Positions 38,214 through 46,713 of a stretch of 57,432 nt of DNA are shown piece after piece; position 1 is the stretch's first letter; every line of letters starts with the position of its first letter. The stretch spans positions 1 to 57,432 of the IMG/VR virus record IMGVR_UViG_3300029787_000052, one strand, 5' to 3'. This DNA is from a virus. The notes under the pieces were generated by a model. That model was not told where the DNA came from, searched no databases, and saw only the letters and a program-made list of their open reading frames with translations. The position numbers were made by a program, and so were the translations under genes.

Positions 38214-38447
38214 ATGAAATACAAAGACCAGAGCAAGAAGATGAAAATGGCTGGCGGCGGTGTTGCTGAAGACATAAAGCCTATGGGAAAAGATATGGGC
38301 GGGTTACTGAAAACATTCTCTCCAGCAGCAATGCTTTATGACAAGCTTGGGAAGGAAAACCGAGGGTTCATGTTTGGTCTTCTGCCCGGAATGGTAATGA
38401 AAGACAGGTATCGGAAGAAGAAGTCTGAAGAGGAAAACATCTCATGA
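38214..38447 (+). CDS. KMKM-GGG family small protein A
   Basis: 77 residues beginning MKYKDQSKKMKMAGGGVAED, with a later hydrophobic FMFGLLPGMVM stretch and a basic tail. Its first 12 residues are almost the same as those of the next gene, and the KMKM-GGGVAED tag recurs in the 40139 protein. No known function; virion-associated is likely. Confidence 0.6.
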   Translation: MKYKDQSKKMKMAGGGVAEDIKPMGKDMGGLLKTFSPAAMLYDKLGKENRGFMFGLLPGMVMKDRYRKKKSEEENIS

Positions 38448-38734
38448 AATATAAAGATCAACAGAAGAAAATGAAAATGCAAGCCGGTGGAGTATCCGCT
38501 GATGTTGCAGCAGCCGGTCCTGACTACAGTGGGTTTGAAAAAAGATTGCAGGAAATTGGCAAGTTTGCTGAAGGAATTGGCACTGCGGGAGACAGACAAA
38601 TTCTTGAAGACATTCTTGCGTCAAGGCAAGCTCAGGAATTTTTAAGCGGTGTTGGAGGAGTAGCTATTCCTGATAGTAAACAGGTCCGAAAACCTCGTCC
38701 CATTGAAGGGGCAAGAGGACCAAGGATGGACTGA
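38444..38734 (+). CDS. KMKM-GGG family small protein B
   Basis: 96 residues beginning MKYKDQQKKMKMQAGGVSAD, then a helical region and GVGGVAIPDSKQ. The N-terminus duplicates that of the preceding gene, which it overlaps by four bases, suggesting local duplication. The function is unknown. Confidence 0.6.
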   Translation: MKYKDQQKKMKMQAGGVSADVAAAGPDYSGFEKRLQEIGKFAEGIGTAGDRQILEDILASRQAQEFLSGVGGVAIPDSKQVRKPRPIEGARGPRMD

Positions 38735-38892
38735 TGCCTCTTACAGTAAAGGGGGAGAAAACTTTAACGACTATGAAAAATCGTTACGGTGCAAAAAAAG
38801 GAAAAGAGATATTTTATGCTGGGGTAAACTCTGGCAAGCTAAAGGGGATGGAGTCTAAAACGGTTTCTACCAGAAGAAAGAAAAAGGCATAG
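38734..38892 (+). CDS. 52-residue basic protein
   Basis: The frame MPLTVKGEKTLTTMKNRYGA, then KKGKEIFYAGVNSGKLKG, ends in RRKKKA. The start overlaps the preceding stop (TGATG). The KN(R)YG..KG(K)EIFYA(G) pattern is frequent in marine phage head/neck regions. Basic, so DNA or capsid binding is possible. Confidence 0.65.
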   Translation: MPLTVKGEKTLTTMKNRYGAKKGKEIFYAGVNSGKLKGMESKTVSTRRKKKA

Positions 38893-38895
38893 TGA

Positions 38896-39594
38896 ATGGC
38901 GGTTAGCGGAACATCTACATTTAATCTCGACATAGCAGAGCTTTGTGAGGAAGCTTACGAACGGGCTGGTCTTGAGATGCGTAGTGGATATGACCTTGCT
39001 ACTGCAAGGCGCAGCCTGAACTTGATGGGTTTGGAGTGGGCTAACCGTGGAATAAATCTGTGGCTTGTCGAGGAAGGCAGCGTCACACTTGTTACAGGCA
39101 CTGCTACTTACACGCTACCGTCTGACACTATTGATCTTTTAGAGCATACGCTCAGAACGGATAGTGGTGAAACAGATCAGACAGATACAGCATTATACAG
39201 GATGTCTGTCAGTACTTACTCTCAGATAACTAATAAATTAACTCAGGGTAAGCCAACACAAATATATATCAACCGTTTGCGGGATGCTCCGACTGTTACT
39301 CTTTGGCCCATCCCAAGCAGCACTTACAACGGTGACTTTGTTCGTTATTTTAGGCTGCGTCGAGTTGAGGACACGGGAGCAAAGTCCAGTAACACCTCAG
39401 ACATTCCAGCGCGGTTTCTTCCCTGCATGGTTGCCGGTCTCGCATATCATATAGCTATGAAGCGCCCAGAAGCTGCGCCTAGAATACAAATGCTTAAGTC
39501 TGTTTATGATGAGCAGTTTGAGCTTGCGGCACAAGAAGATAGAGAAAAGGCTTCTTATTCGTTCACGCCTCAGATGGATTCGTATTCATTATGA
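38896..39594 (+). CDS. head-tail connector/adaptor-like protein
   Basis: The 232-residue protein has LDIAELCEEAYERAGLEMRS, RRSLNLMGLEWANRGINLW, TYTLPSDTIDLLEHTLRTD and an RFLPCMVAGLAYHIA helix, matching a neck/adaptor family that sits after the capsid genes in marine podoviruses (comparable in role to P22 gp4). It probably connects portal and tail. Confidence 0.75.
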   Translation: MAVSGTSTFNLDIAELCEEAYERAGLEMRSGYDLATARRSLNLMGLEWANRGINLWLVEEGSVTLVTGTATYTLPSDTIDLLEHTLRTDSGETDQTDTALYRMSVSTYSQITNKLTQGKPTQIYINRLRDAPTVTLWPIPSSTYNGDFVRYFRLRRVEDTGAKSSNTSDIPARFLPCMVAGLAYHIAMKRPEAAPRIQMLKSVYDEQFELAAQEDREKASYSFTPQMDSYSL

Positions 39595-39935
39595 CTGGGC
39601 CATACGCAAGAGCTAAGTATGCATTTGGGTTTTGTGACCGTACTGGTTTTAGATATCCCTTGGAAAAGCTTGTGTACGAGGTTCAGAATGGTGTGAGGAC
39701 TGGGCTTCGTGTGGGATACGATGTGGTAGACCCAGACCAGCCTCAGAACTTTCTGGGGCGCATTAGGATATTCGATCCTCAGTCATTGCGTGATCCGCGC
39801 CCTGACAAAGGTCTAGAGGCGAGTAGGGAGTTTTTTGGCTGGAACCCTGTGGGGGATGGCGGAACAGCACCTGACGGTACTGACAGCCTGTCTTTAGCGG
39901 GTTCTGTCGGTGATGTAACAATAACTGTTGCCTAG
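39591..39935 (+). CDS. conserved structural protein
   Basis: The 114-residue protein has YAFGFCDRTGFRYPLEKLVY and LRVGYDVVDPDQPQN, a recognisable marine-phage family with a conserved CDxxGFRY motif, and a beta-rich VGDVTITVA C-terminus. It overlaps the previous gene by four bases. A neck or tail role is inferred from position. Confidence 0.68.
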   Translation: MTGPYARAKYAFGFCDRTGFRYPLEKLVYEVQNGVRTGLRVGYDVVDPDQPQNFLGRIRIFDPQSLRDPRPDKGLEASREFFGWNPVGDGGTAPDGTDSLSLAGSVGDVTITVA

Positions 39936-39944
39936 GAGGAAACT

Positions 39945-40112
39945 ATGAACTGGATTAAATCACGCATTGTTGAGCCTACGACTTGGTTGGCTGTAGGCGT
40001 TGGTGCCATTCTTCTTTCGACTGTCGTGCCTGTTATGGCGGTGTGGCTGATGATTGCGGCAGCTATAACGGTAGCTGCTGGTGTTGTCTTGAAAGAAAAA
40101 GGCGGTCGATAA
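39945..40112 (+). CDS. small two-span membrane protein, holin-like
   Basis: The 55-residue frame MNWIKSRIVEPTTWLAVGVG has AGGAGG upstream and two hydrophobic segments (about 13-30 and 34-48) with a basic end (KEKGGR). Size and topology fit a class II holin, but it lies far from the lysozyme; another holin candidate is at 7063. The stop codon overlaps dispersed palindrome copy 6. Confidence 0.65.
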   Translation: MNWIKSRIVEPTTWLAVGVGAILLSTVVPVMAVWLMIAAAITVAAGVVLKEKGGR

Positions 40113-40126
40113 GTTACTGGTAACTT
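40111..40126. repeat. dispersed 16-bp palindrome, copy 6
   Basis: AAGTTACTGGTAACTT, perfect 7-bp arms, begins in the stop codon of the membrane protein and ends 12 bases before the next ATG. Reverse complement of copy 1. Confidence 0.85.
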
Positions 40127-40138
40127 GAGGAGGGTGCT

Positions 40139-40540
40139 ATGCCAAAGATGAACGGAAAGAAAATACCTTACCCAGATGCGGAAAAGCGCATGGGTGGCGG
40201 TGGCCTTAAGATGGTCAAAAACAAGCAGGGAGATAAAGTTCCCTTTTATGCTGCTGACGGTAAGGGAAAGATGATGGGCGGCGGTAAGGTTATGTATATG
40301 GGTGGCGGAAGTCTCTCTTATGGCAAGATGAAGATGGGCGGTGGCGGCGTTGCTGAAGACATTGCTGCTGCTGGTATTGGAGAAGATAAAAAAGATACAA
40401 TTCAACTTCAAACCGCCCCTTCGGAACGAGTGGAAGGGGCTAACCAAGCTTCTAAGCGTAAAGAGAAAAAGGGTATGGGCGGTTCTATTGCCCGTGGCAG
40501 TGGTGCGGCTCGCGCTCAACAGTTTCGTAAAAACGGCTAA
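40139..40540 (+). CDS. Met/Gly/Lys-rich protein with KMKM-GGG tag
   Basis: The 133-residue protein is very rich in Gly, Met and Lys. It starts MPKMNGKKIPYPDAEKRMGG and contains several GKxMxGGG units and KMKMGGGGVAEDIAAAG, sharing the tag of the 38214 and 38444 proteins. Likely disordered and virion-associated. Similar proteins recur in marine phage tail regions without known function. Confidence 0.65.
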   Translation: MPKMNGKKIPYPDAEKRMGGGGLKMVKNKQGDKVPFYAADGKGKMMGGGKVMYMGGGSLSYGKMKMGGGGVAEDIAAAGIGEDKKDTIQLQTAPSERVEGANQASKRKEKKGMGGSIARGSGAARAQQFRKNG

Positions 40541-40546
40541 TGGATT

Positions 40547-41191
40547 ATGGCTTGGACATTTACCACACTTAAAACGGCTATACAGGATTATGTAGATAAT
40601 ACTGAAACGACGTTTGTGAACAATCTGGATGAGATGATACGGATTGTTGAAACGCGCATATTTTATGCCGTTCAGCTACCCATGTTCAGAAGAAACGTAA
40701 CGGGTAGTTTCACGAGTGGTGGTCAATATCTTTCTCAGCCTACTGACTTTATTGCCGCTTTAAGTCTTGCTGTTACTAGCGGTAACAACAGGACATATCT
40801 TCTTCCTAAAGATGTAAATTATATTAACGAGGCTTATCCTGACTCGACCGAAACAGGACTGCCTAAGTACTACGGCATCTTTGATGATGACTTTTTTATT
40901 GTAGGGCCGACACCAGACTCCGGTTACTCAACAGAGCTTCATTACGCATTTCAACCTGAAAGCATTACGGTTTCTTCTAGTGGCACAAGTTGGCTTGGAG
41001 ACAATGCTGAAGATGCGTTGCTGTACGGATGTCTTGTTGAGGCTTACACTTTTATGAAGGGTGAGCCTGATCTTATTACCAACTACACTGAAAGATTTGC
41101 CGCTGCTATTCAAAGGCTTGGTAACTTGGGTGAAGCTAGAAACAGGCGCGATCAATACCGTAACGGTGCCTTACAGATACAGGAGACCTGA
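40547..41191 (+). CDS. neck/tail tubular-like protein
   Basis: The 214-residue protein begins WTFTTLKTAIQDYVDNTETT and has MIRIVETRIFYAVQLPMFRR, YLSQPTDFIAALSLAVTSGN and EDALLYGCLVEAYTFMKGEP, a family akin to phage neck or T7 gp11-type tail tubular proteins. It probably forms the ring below the connector. The position before tail genes fits. Confidence 0.72.
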   Translation: MAWTFTTLKTAIQDYVDNTETTFVNNLDEMIRIVETRIFYAVQLPMFRRNVTGSFTSGGQYLSQPTDFIAALSLAVTSGNNRTYLLPKDVNYINEAYPDSTETGLPKYYGIFDDDFFIVGPTPDSGYSTELHYAFQPESITVSSSGTSWLGDNAEDALLYGCLVEAYTFMKGEPDLITNYTERFAAAIQRLGNLGEARNRRDQYRNGALQIQET

Positions 41192-41484
41192 TGTTATCTA
41201 TCAAAACAACCATGCCGGATGACTTTAAGGTGACTGTTGGCACTACCAATAACCGTGGTCATACGCCTTCTGAAGTAGCTGAGATGTGCGTAAACAAGCT
41301 TATGTATGTTTCCGAAAACGCTCCACCTGCGATCCGTGATCAAGCCGTGTTTTATAAAAATGAGCTTTTTGTTTTAATAGAGCATTACATGAAACAAGCG
41401 GTGGCAAGCGACAGAACTAATGTTATCAATGCGTTAACTAATGCTGGCTCCCCCCAGTTAGCAGAAATGATAAGGAGACTTTAA
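41191..41484 (+). CDS. small conserved tail-region protein
   Basis: The 97-residue protein has GHTPSEVAEMCVNKLMYVSE and APPAIRDQAVFYKNELFVLI, a helical pattern common in marine phages between neck and tail genes. The start overlaps the previous stop. The function is unknown. Confidence 0.68.
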   Translation: MLSIKTTMPDDFKVTVGTTNNRGHTPSEVAEMCVNKLMYVSENAPPAIRDQAVFYKNELFVLIEHYMKQAVASDRTNVINALTNAGSPQLAEMIRRL

Positions 41485-41916
41485 ATGGCTATCACGCAAG
41501 CAATGTGTACGTCTTTCAAAGTAGAGCTTTTGAAAGGTGTCCACAATTTAACCGCCTCGACAGGCAATACAATTAACATGGCGTTGTACCAAAGCACTGC
41601 CTCTCTCGATGCAACAACGACAGCTTATACGACTAGCGGAGAAGCAAGCGGTACAGGCTACACTGCCAAGGGTGCTGCGCTTACAAGCGTTACGCCGGTT
41701 GCAAGTGGGACTACGGCAGTATGCGACTTTGCGGACCTGACATTCTCGTCTGTAAGCATTACCGCTCGTGGTGGCATGATCTTTAACGAAACAGCAACAG
41801 GCGACCCTTCTCTTGTAATTCTTGATTTTGGCGCAGACAAAACCGCGACTGCTGGAGACATGACGATTACGTTTCCAACAGCAAGCGCAACGGCTGCAAT
41901 TATACGGATTGCTTAA
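41485..41916 (+). CDS. conserved beta-rich structural protein
   Basis: The 143-residue Thr/Ala-rich protein has VELLKGVHNLTASTGNTINM, GARGGMIFNE-like ITARGGMIFNETATGDPSLV and LDFGADKTATAGDMTITFP, a known phage pattern of unknown detail, probably a virion or tail-tip beta protein. It lies immediately before the repeat-containing tail gene. Confidence 0.7.
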   Translation: MAITQAMCTSFKVELLKGVHNLTASTGNTINMALYQSTASLDATTTAYTTSGEASGTGYTAKGAALTSVTPVASGTTAVCDFADLTFSSVSITARGGMIFNETATGDPSLVILDFGADKTATAGDMTITFPTASATAAIIRIA

Positions 41917-41925
41917 GGCGTAGTA

Positions 41926-42465
41926 ATGGCAAACGTCACAGGTTGGGGCAGAGGAACATGGGGTAGCGGTCCTTGGGGCCAGCCCATACCTGTGGAAGTT
42001 ACCGGAACTGCTGGCACAAGTGCTGTTGGTAGCGTTACTGTTGCTGGCGGTTCTGCATTTTCAGTAACAGGCAATGCTGCTACTGGAAGTGTAGGCAGCG
42101 TAAGCGTTGGCATTGATGCTACGATTTCGGTTACGGGGATTGCTGCTACTGGGGGTATTGGCTCCGTTACAGCGGCTGGTGGTTCTGCATTTGCTGTAAC
42201 AGGTAATGCTGGAACTGGTTCGGTTGGAAGCGTAACGACTTCGATTAGTGACGATGTAACCCTTGTTGGGTTTGACATAGAAGGAGAAGTTGGCTCCGTA
42301 ACGGTTAGTGAGGGCAGCGGGGTAATAATTATTGAAACGGGCCTTCAGGGCACAGGCGCAGTAGGCAGCGTTAACGTCTGGGGAGAAATAGTTCCGTCAC
42401 AAGATGCTTCGTGGTCTTCGATTTCTCCTGATCAAGACGCAAGCTGGATCGATATAGCTGCTTAA
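41926..42465 (+). CDS. repeat tail-fibre-like protein
   Basis: The 179-residue protein begins GWGRGTWGSGPWG, a motif shared with the stabilisation protein at 46714. It is built from about six VTG.A.TG.VGSV units of roughly 20-25 residues, likely forming a beta-solenoid or fibrous rod. The Trp-rich end SQDASWSSISPDQDASWIDI carries two DASW units. A tail-fibre shaft or adaptor role is inferred. Confidence 0.68.
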   Translation: MANVTGWGRGTWGSGPWGQPIPVEVTGTAGTSAVGSVTVAGGSAFSVTGNAATGSVGSVSVGIDATISVTGIAATGGIGSVTAAGGSAFAVTGNAGTGSVGSVTTSISDDVTLVGFDIEGEVGSVTVSEGSGVIIIETGLQGTGAVGSVNVWGEIVPSQDASWSSISPDQDASWIDIAA

Positions 42466-42478
42466 AAGGATTAGATAA

Positions 42479-43816
42479 ATGACTTCAACATACACAAGCA
42501 ACTCTGGAATTGAGAAGCCCGGAACAGGTGACCAGTCAGGCACATGGGGCGATACCACCAATACCAACATGGACATCATAGATCGCGCTATTAGTGGCGT
42601 GGTTTCTTTGAGCCTAACCGGAACCTCTACAACGCTAACCACCACCGATGGTTCTCTTACAGATGGCATGTATAAGGTTCTTGTGTTAGCCGGAAGCCCG
42701 ACAGGAACAAACACAATTACGATTGCTCCGAATGATGCTGATAAATTTTATCTGGTCAAAAACGGTAGCGGTCAAAGCGCGGTGTTTAGTCAAGGTACTG
42801 GCGCAAATGTTACAATTCCTAACGGCGGCGCAGACATTATTTTTTCAGACGGTGCTGGCACTGGCGCTGCTGTATCAAGTATTTTTGCTAACTCTCTTTC
42901 TTTTGGCAAAGTAAACCTGACTTCGGACACAGCATCTGGAGATGCAGCGGCTCTTGGATATACCGCTGCTGAAGGTTTGATATTGACAGGTCAGGGTTCG
43001 ACCAATGACGTGACAATTAAGAACGATGCCGATGCAGATGTTTTGGAAATTCCCACAGGAAGCACAAACGTCACCGTAGTGGGCGATATTACTGCTGGTG
43101 GAACCTTAAATGCTGCGGGTGATACTTCAGCAGGGGATGATGCAGCTATTGGCTACACGGCTGCTTTGGGTCTTATCTTAACGGGACAAGGCTCAACCAA
43201 TGACGTAACGATTGTTAACGATGCTGATGCAACGGTTTTGTCCGTTGCTACTGGCGGTACTGACGTTGATATCGTGGGCGACGTGACAGCCGCTACAGTA
43301 AACGCGGATGGCGACACCTCTGCCGGTGACAATGCGGCTATGGGGTACACGGCTGCGGAGGGTTTGATCCTAACGGGTCAAGGCTCGACCAACGATGTCA
43401 CAATCAAGAACGATGCTGATGCGGATGTCATTGAGATTCCGACAGGCACCACGAATGTGACGGTCGCTGGGCAGTTCAATGGTGGCACGATTATTCTTGC
43501 AGAGACTGACACCGACACGTCAAACACAGGCAGTGTAACGATTGACTTCTCGGCTCATCAGAACTTTGTGCTTACCCTTACGGGTAACGTGACTTTGGCT
43601 AACCCAAGCACGGAATCAGTAGGCCAAGCTGGGGTGTTCGTGTTCATCCAAGACGGAACGGGTTCGAGAACTCTCAGCCTTGGGACAGATTACGAAAGCC
43701 CTGCTGGGGGCGGCATTACACTAAGTACCGCAGCAAATGCAGTCGATGTGGTCCCATACTTCGTCAAGGCGTCAGGCAGTATCCAGCTAGGCGCACCGCA
43801 GTTGGCGTTCAGCTAA
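42479..43816 (+). CDS. tail fibre protein with tandem repeats
   Basis: The 445-residue protein begins EKPGTGDQSGTWGDTTNTN, a pattern typical of marine phage fibres. The central part has three roughly 64-residue tandem repeats, each with a GYTAA.GLILTGQGSTNDVT core. The C-terminal part includes SVTIDFSAHQNFVLTLTGNV and is beta-rich. It probably forms the fibre shaft that presents the LamG-containing tip made by the next gene, which starts at an overlapping ATG. Confidence 0.8.
   Translation: MTSTYTSNSGIEKPGTGDQSGTWGDTTNTNMDIIDRAISGVVSLSLTGTSTTLTTTDGSLTDGMYKVLVLAGSPTGTNTITIAPNDADKFYLVKNGSGQSAVFSQGTGANVTIPNGGADIIFSDGAGTGAAVSSIFANSLSFGKVNLTSDTASGDAAALGYTAAEGLILTGQGSTNDVTIKNDADADVLEIPTGSTNVTVVGDITAGGTLNAAGDTSAGDDAAIGYTAALGLILTGQGSTNDVTIVNDADATVLSVATGGTDVDIVGDVTAATVNADGDTSAGDNAAMGYTAAEGLILTGQGSTNDVTIKNDADADVIEIPTGTTNVTVAGQFNGGTIILAETDTDTSNTGSVTIDFSAHQNFVLTLTGNVTLANPSTESVGQAGVFVFIQDGTGSRTLSLGTDYESPAGGGITLSTAANAVDVVPYFVKASGSIQLGAPQLAFS
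42929..43505 (+). repeat. three tandem 64-65-codon repeats in fibre gene
   Basis: Copies begin at about 42929, 43124 and 43316 (195 and 192 bases apart). Each carries the GQGSTNDVT core and an ND.DA stretch. They are direct, in-frame duplications that would lengthen a fibre shaft and offer sites for recombination-driven length change. Confidence 0.8.
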
Positions 43817-46137
43817 TGACAATGTTCGGCTCACAATGGCTGGCTAACGCTGGGGCTAGCTACGAGATAGATCAGTCTATTCGTTTTAATGACGATGATT
43901 CTGCTTACCTAGAAAATGCAAATTACAGCAGTTCGCCAACGAGCGGCACTGATTGCACGTTTTCGTTTTGGGTAAAGCGTTGCAGATTAGGCGCAACGCA
44001 AATTTGTATATATGGCGGCGATGCAAGCGGCTCGACCTATGAGGGTATACGATTTGACTCTGACGATCAGTTCAGAGTTTTCCAAGCAAGCAGCGCCTAC
44101 GACATAATTAGCACTCAAGTTTTTCGTGATGTTTCGGCGTGGAGTCATTTTGTAGTTGCTTTTAACACCGACGATTCAACCGCTGCCGACAGAATAAAAA
44201 TATATCACAACGGGTCGCGCATTACTGATTTCAGTCTGCAAACAAACCCGTCGTCTGGATACGTCACCAACTTTAATACTGGTGGTTCCGGTGAAGCAAT
44301 TCAGATTGGTCGAGAAGGAGGCAACTCACAATTCCTTGATGGCTACATGGCTGAAATTGTTTTTATTGATGGACAGGCTCTAACACCTGCAAGTTTTGGT
44401 GAAACTAACGATGATGGTGTGTGGATACCGAAAAATTCGTCAAGTCTGACGTTTGGAACTAACGGCTATTACCTAAAAGGACAGGACAGTTCTGCACTTG
44501 GTGACGACACTAGCGGCAACGGCAACGACTTTACTAGCAGTGGCCTAGCAGCGGCGGATCAGATGTCCGATAGTCCGACTAACAATCACTGCACCCTTAA
44601 CCCCCTTTGGGTAGACGGTCACACACTAAGCGATGGCAATCTAGTTGCTTCCGCTGCGGCAGACAGTGCAGCTATCGGCACAATGGCTTTCGATCCTACC
44701 GACAGCGCCGGTTTTTATTTCGAGGCTAAAGTCACCACCGCCGCCACTTACCCTAATGTGGGCATCCGCACAATTGAAAGCCCCTCGCAAGTTGGAGCGG
44801 TTACAAGCCTGTCTGGTAACAGCACAGGTCGCTTCTCTTTTACCGGCAGCAATGGGCAATTCAGCGATGCGGGGTCAGGCTCAAGCTATGGGTCGGCTTG
44901 GGCGGGAACAGCCGACAAAGTCATCGGCGTTCTTGTCAAGGCCGGGGCTTTGTATTTCAGCATCGACGGTACAATTCAAAACTCAGGCACAGCGGCCAAG
45001 ACGGGCTTAACTGGTTTGATGTTGCCGACAGTTTTCTACGATGCTGGCAGCGGCACCACAGCGTCGTGGGAAATGAGATTTGACGCATCCGATTGGTCAA
45101 CGACGCCGAGCGGATATAAAGCTATCACTACCGACAACCTTGCCACACCATCGATCAAAGATGGGTCAGAGTATTTTCATTCACAACTTTACACAGGTAA
45201 TGGCAGCAGTGGCCTAGCTATTACAAACGACGCAAATGCCGGGGATTTTGAACCGGACCTTCTCATTATCGCACCCCGATCCAACGGCGATAATAAAGTC
45301 TGGCTTGATGATGTACGAGGTACAACAAAGCGGATTAAGTCAAATAGTGCTGATCCCGGTGATACGGACAGTCCCGCGCAAATCACCTTTGAGAGTGATG
45401 GCTTTGACCTCGACACGACAGATGTAAATTTTAATGGCTCAGGGAGAACCTATGTCGCGTGGCAATGGAAAAAAGGAGCAACCCCCGGCTTTGATATTGT
45501 CGAGTACACGGGCAACGCAACAAACCGCACAATTTCGCATTCGTTAGGAGTTGCCCCAGAGTGGATTGTTATTAAAGACACTTCAAACACTGAGAGTTGG
45601 GTTGTTGGTCACAATTCGATTGGCTTCACAAAAAACCTTTTTCTCAATCTGACAAATGCAGAAGCAAGCAGTTCTACGATTTGGCAAGACACTGCGCCGA
45701 CAAGTTCTGTTTTCTCAATCGGAACGTCCGACGGCGTAAACAAAAGCTCCGGCGCTCATATAGCGTATCTTTGGGCATCGGTTGATGGATTTTCAAAGTT
45801 TGGTTCCTACACAGGAAATGGAAATGCAGACGGTCCTTTTGTGTACACAGGATTCAAACCTGCTCTTGTAATACTTAAAGTATCTAGTAATTCACCAACT
45901 GGTTGGATTATTTTAGATAATAAAAGAGATACTTTTAATTCAGTAAATCATGTCCTTCAACCTAATAATTCCGAAACTGAAGTTAGTGGCTCTGATAACT
46001 GGGACTTTAATAGCAATGGATTCAAAGTAAGAACAACTTGGGCCGCTGCTAACGGTTCGGGTTACACAGTAACATACGTGGCCTTCGCAGAGCATCCGTT
46101 TGCGAACCCAGACGGCGCACCAGCGACAGCAAGATAG
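43816..46137 (+). CDS. tail fibre/spike with LamG domain
   Basis: The 773-residue protein has an N-terminal LamG/concanavalin-like domain (about 10-210: TDCTFSFWVKR, SAWSHFVVAFNT, FLDGYMAEIVFIDGQALTP). A SPRY-like middle (GFYFEAKVTTAATYPNVGIR) follows, then a long beta-rich C-terminal region with a VAWQWKKGATPGFDIVEYTG-type unit repeated in related marine phage fibres. It is likely the receptor-binding, carbohydrate-recognising protein. Starts at an ATG overlapping the fibre stop. Host range determinants would be expected here. Confidence 0.82.
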   Translation: MTMFGSQWLANAGASYEIDQSIRFNDDDSAYLENANYSSSPTSGTDCTFSFWVKRCRLGATQICIYGGDASGSTYEGIRFDSDDQFRVFQASSAYDIISTQVFRDVSAWSHFVVAFNTDDSTAADRIKIYHNGSRITDFSLQTNPSSGYVTNFNTGGSGEAIQIGREGGNSQFLDGYMAEIVFIDGQALTPASFGETNDDGVWIPKNSSSLTFGTNGYYLKGQDSSALGDDTSGNGNDFTSSGLAAADQMSDSPTNNHCTLNPLWVDGHTLSDGNLVASAAADSAAIGTMAFDPTDSAGFYFEAKVTTAATYPNVGIRTIESPSQVGAVTSLSGNSTGRFSFTGSNGQFSDAGSGSSYGSAWAGTADKVIGVLVKAGALYFSIDGTIQNSGTAAKTGLTGLMLPTVFYDAGSGTTASWEMRFDASDWSTTPSGYKAITTDNLATPSIKDGSEYFHSQLYTGNGSSGLAITNDANAGDFEPDLLIIAPRSNGDNKVWLDDVRGTTKRIKSNSADPGDTDSPAQITFESDGFDLDTTDVNFNGSGRTYVAWQWKKGATPGFDIVEYTGNATNRTISHSLGVAPEWIVIKDTSNTESWVVGHNSIGFTKNLFLNLTNAEASSSTIWQDTAPTSSVFSIGTSDGVNKSSGAHIAYLWASVDGFSKFGSYTGNGNADGPFVYTGFKPALVILKVSSNSPTGWIILDNKRDTFNSVNHVLQPNNSETEVSGSDNWDFNSNGFKVRTTWAAANGSGYTVTYVAFAEHPFANPDGAPATAR

Positions 46138-46146
46138 GATAAGATT

Positions 46147-46710
46147 ATGTGGAAATACTCCGGCAGAACTATTAAGGAACACAAGGCGTGGACCGATGAC
46201 AACGGCATCACGCATCCTCAGAACTGGCACATCTGGTCGCCATCAGAAAAAGCTGCTGCTGGTTTAACTGAGGTAACACCAGAGACGCCACCTGATAGCC
46301 GCCTCTACACTTGGGGCTACCAAGCTGATGGTGTAACAATCTCCAAGACAGCTAGAAGTTTGACCGATGTAGGTTTGGTGGACGGCGACGGGAATGCGGT
46401 TAACGATGATGACGGCAATCAAATCATGCAGCCGGGAGTTCGGTCTGATCTAAAGGCTGAAGTAAAGTCTCAGCAAGGTTCTTTGCTTGCTCAAACGGAT
46501 TGGGCTGTCGTTCGGAAGGCTGATAAGGGAACTGCTATTCCGTCAAACATTCAGACCTATCGTGATGCGATCCGCACCAAAGCAACTGCAATGGAAAGCG
46601 CAATTGATGGTGCGGCAAACACTGATGCTGTAGCCGCGCTGTTTCTTACCATTGACTTAGAAGGAAATAAGTCCGGTATTCTTTATGATTGGCCTGTGTT
46701 GGGAAGCTAG
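46147..46710 (+). CDS. tail fibre assembly/chaperone-like protein
   Basis: The 187-residue protein contains LLAQTDWAVVRKADKGTAIP followed by SNIQTYRDAIR, a motif typical of phage tail fibre assembly proteins and fibre C-termini. The N-terminal part has WSPSEKAAAGLTEV. It lies directly after the fibre gene, as fibre chaperones do. A structural role is an alternative. Confidence 0.72.
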   Translation: MWKYSGRTIKEHKAWTDDNGITHPQNWHIWSPSEKAAAGLTEVTPETPPDSRLYTWGYQADGVTISKTARSLTDVGLVDGDGNAVNDDDGNQIMQPGVRSDLKAEVKSQQGSLLAQTDWAVVRKADKGTAIPSNIQTYRDAIRTKATAMESAIDGAANTDAVAALFLTIDLEGNKSGILYDWPVLGS

Positions 46711-46713
46711 TAA

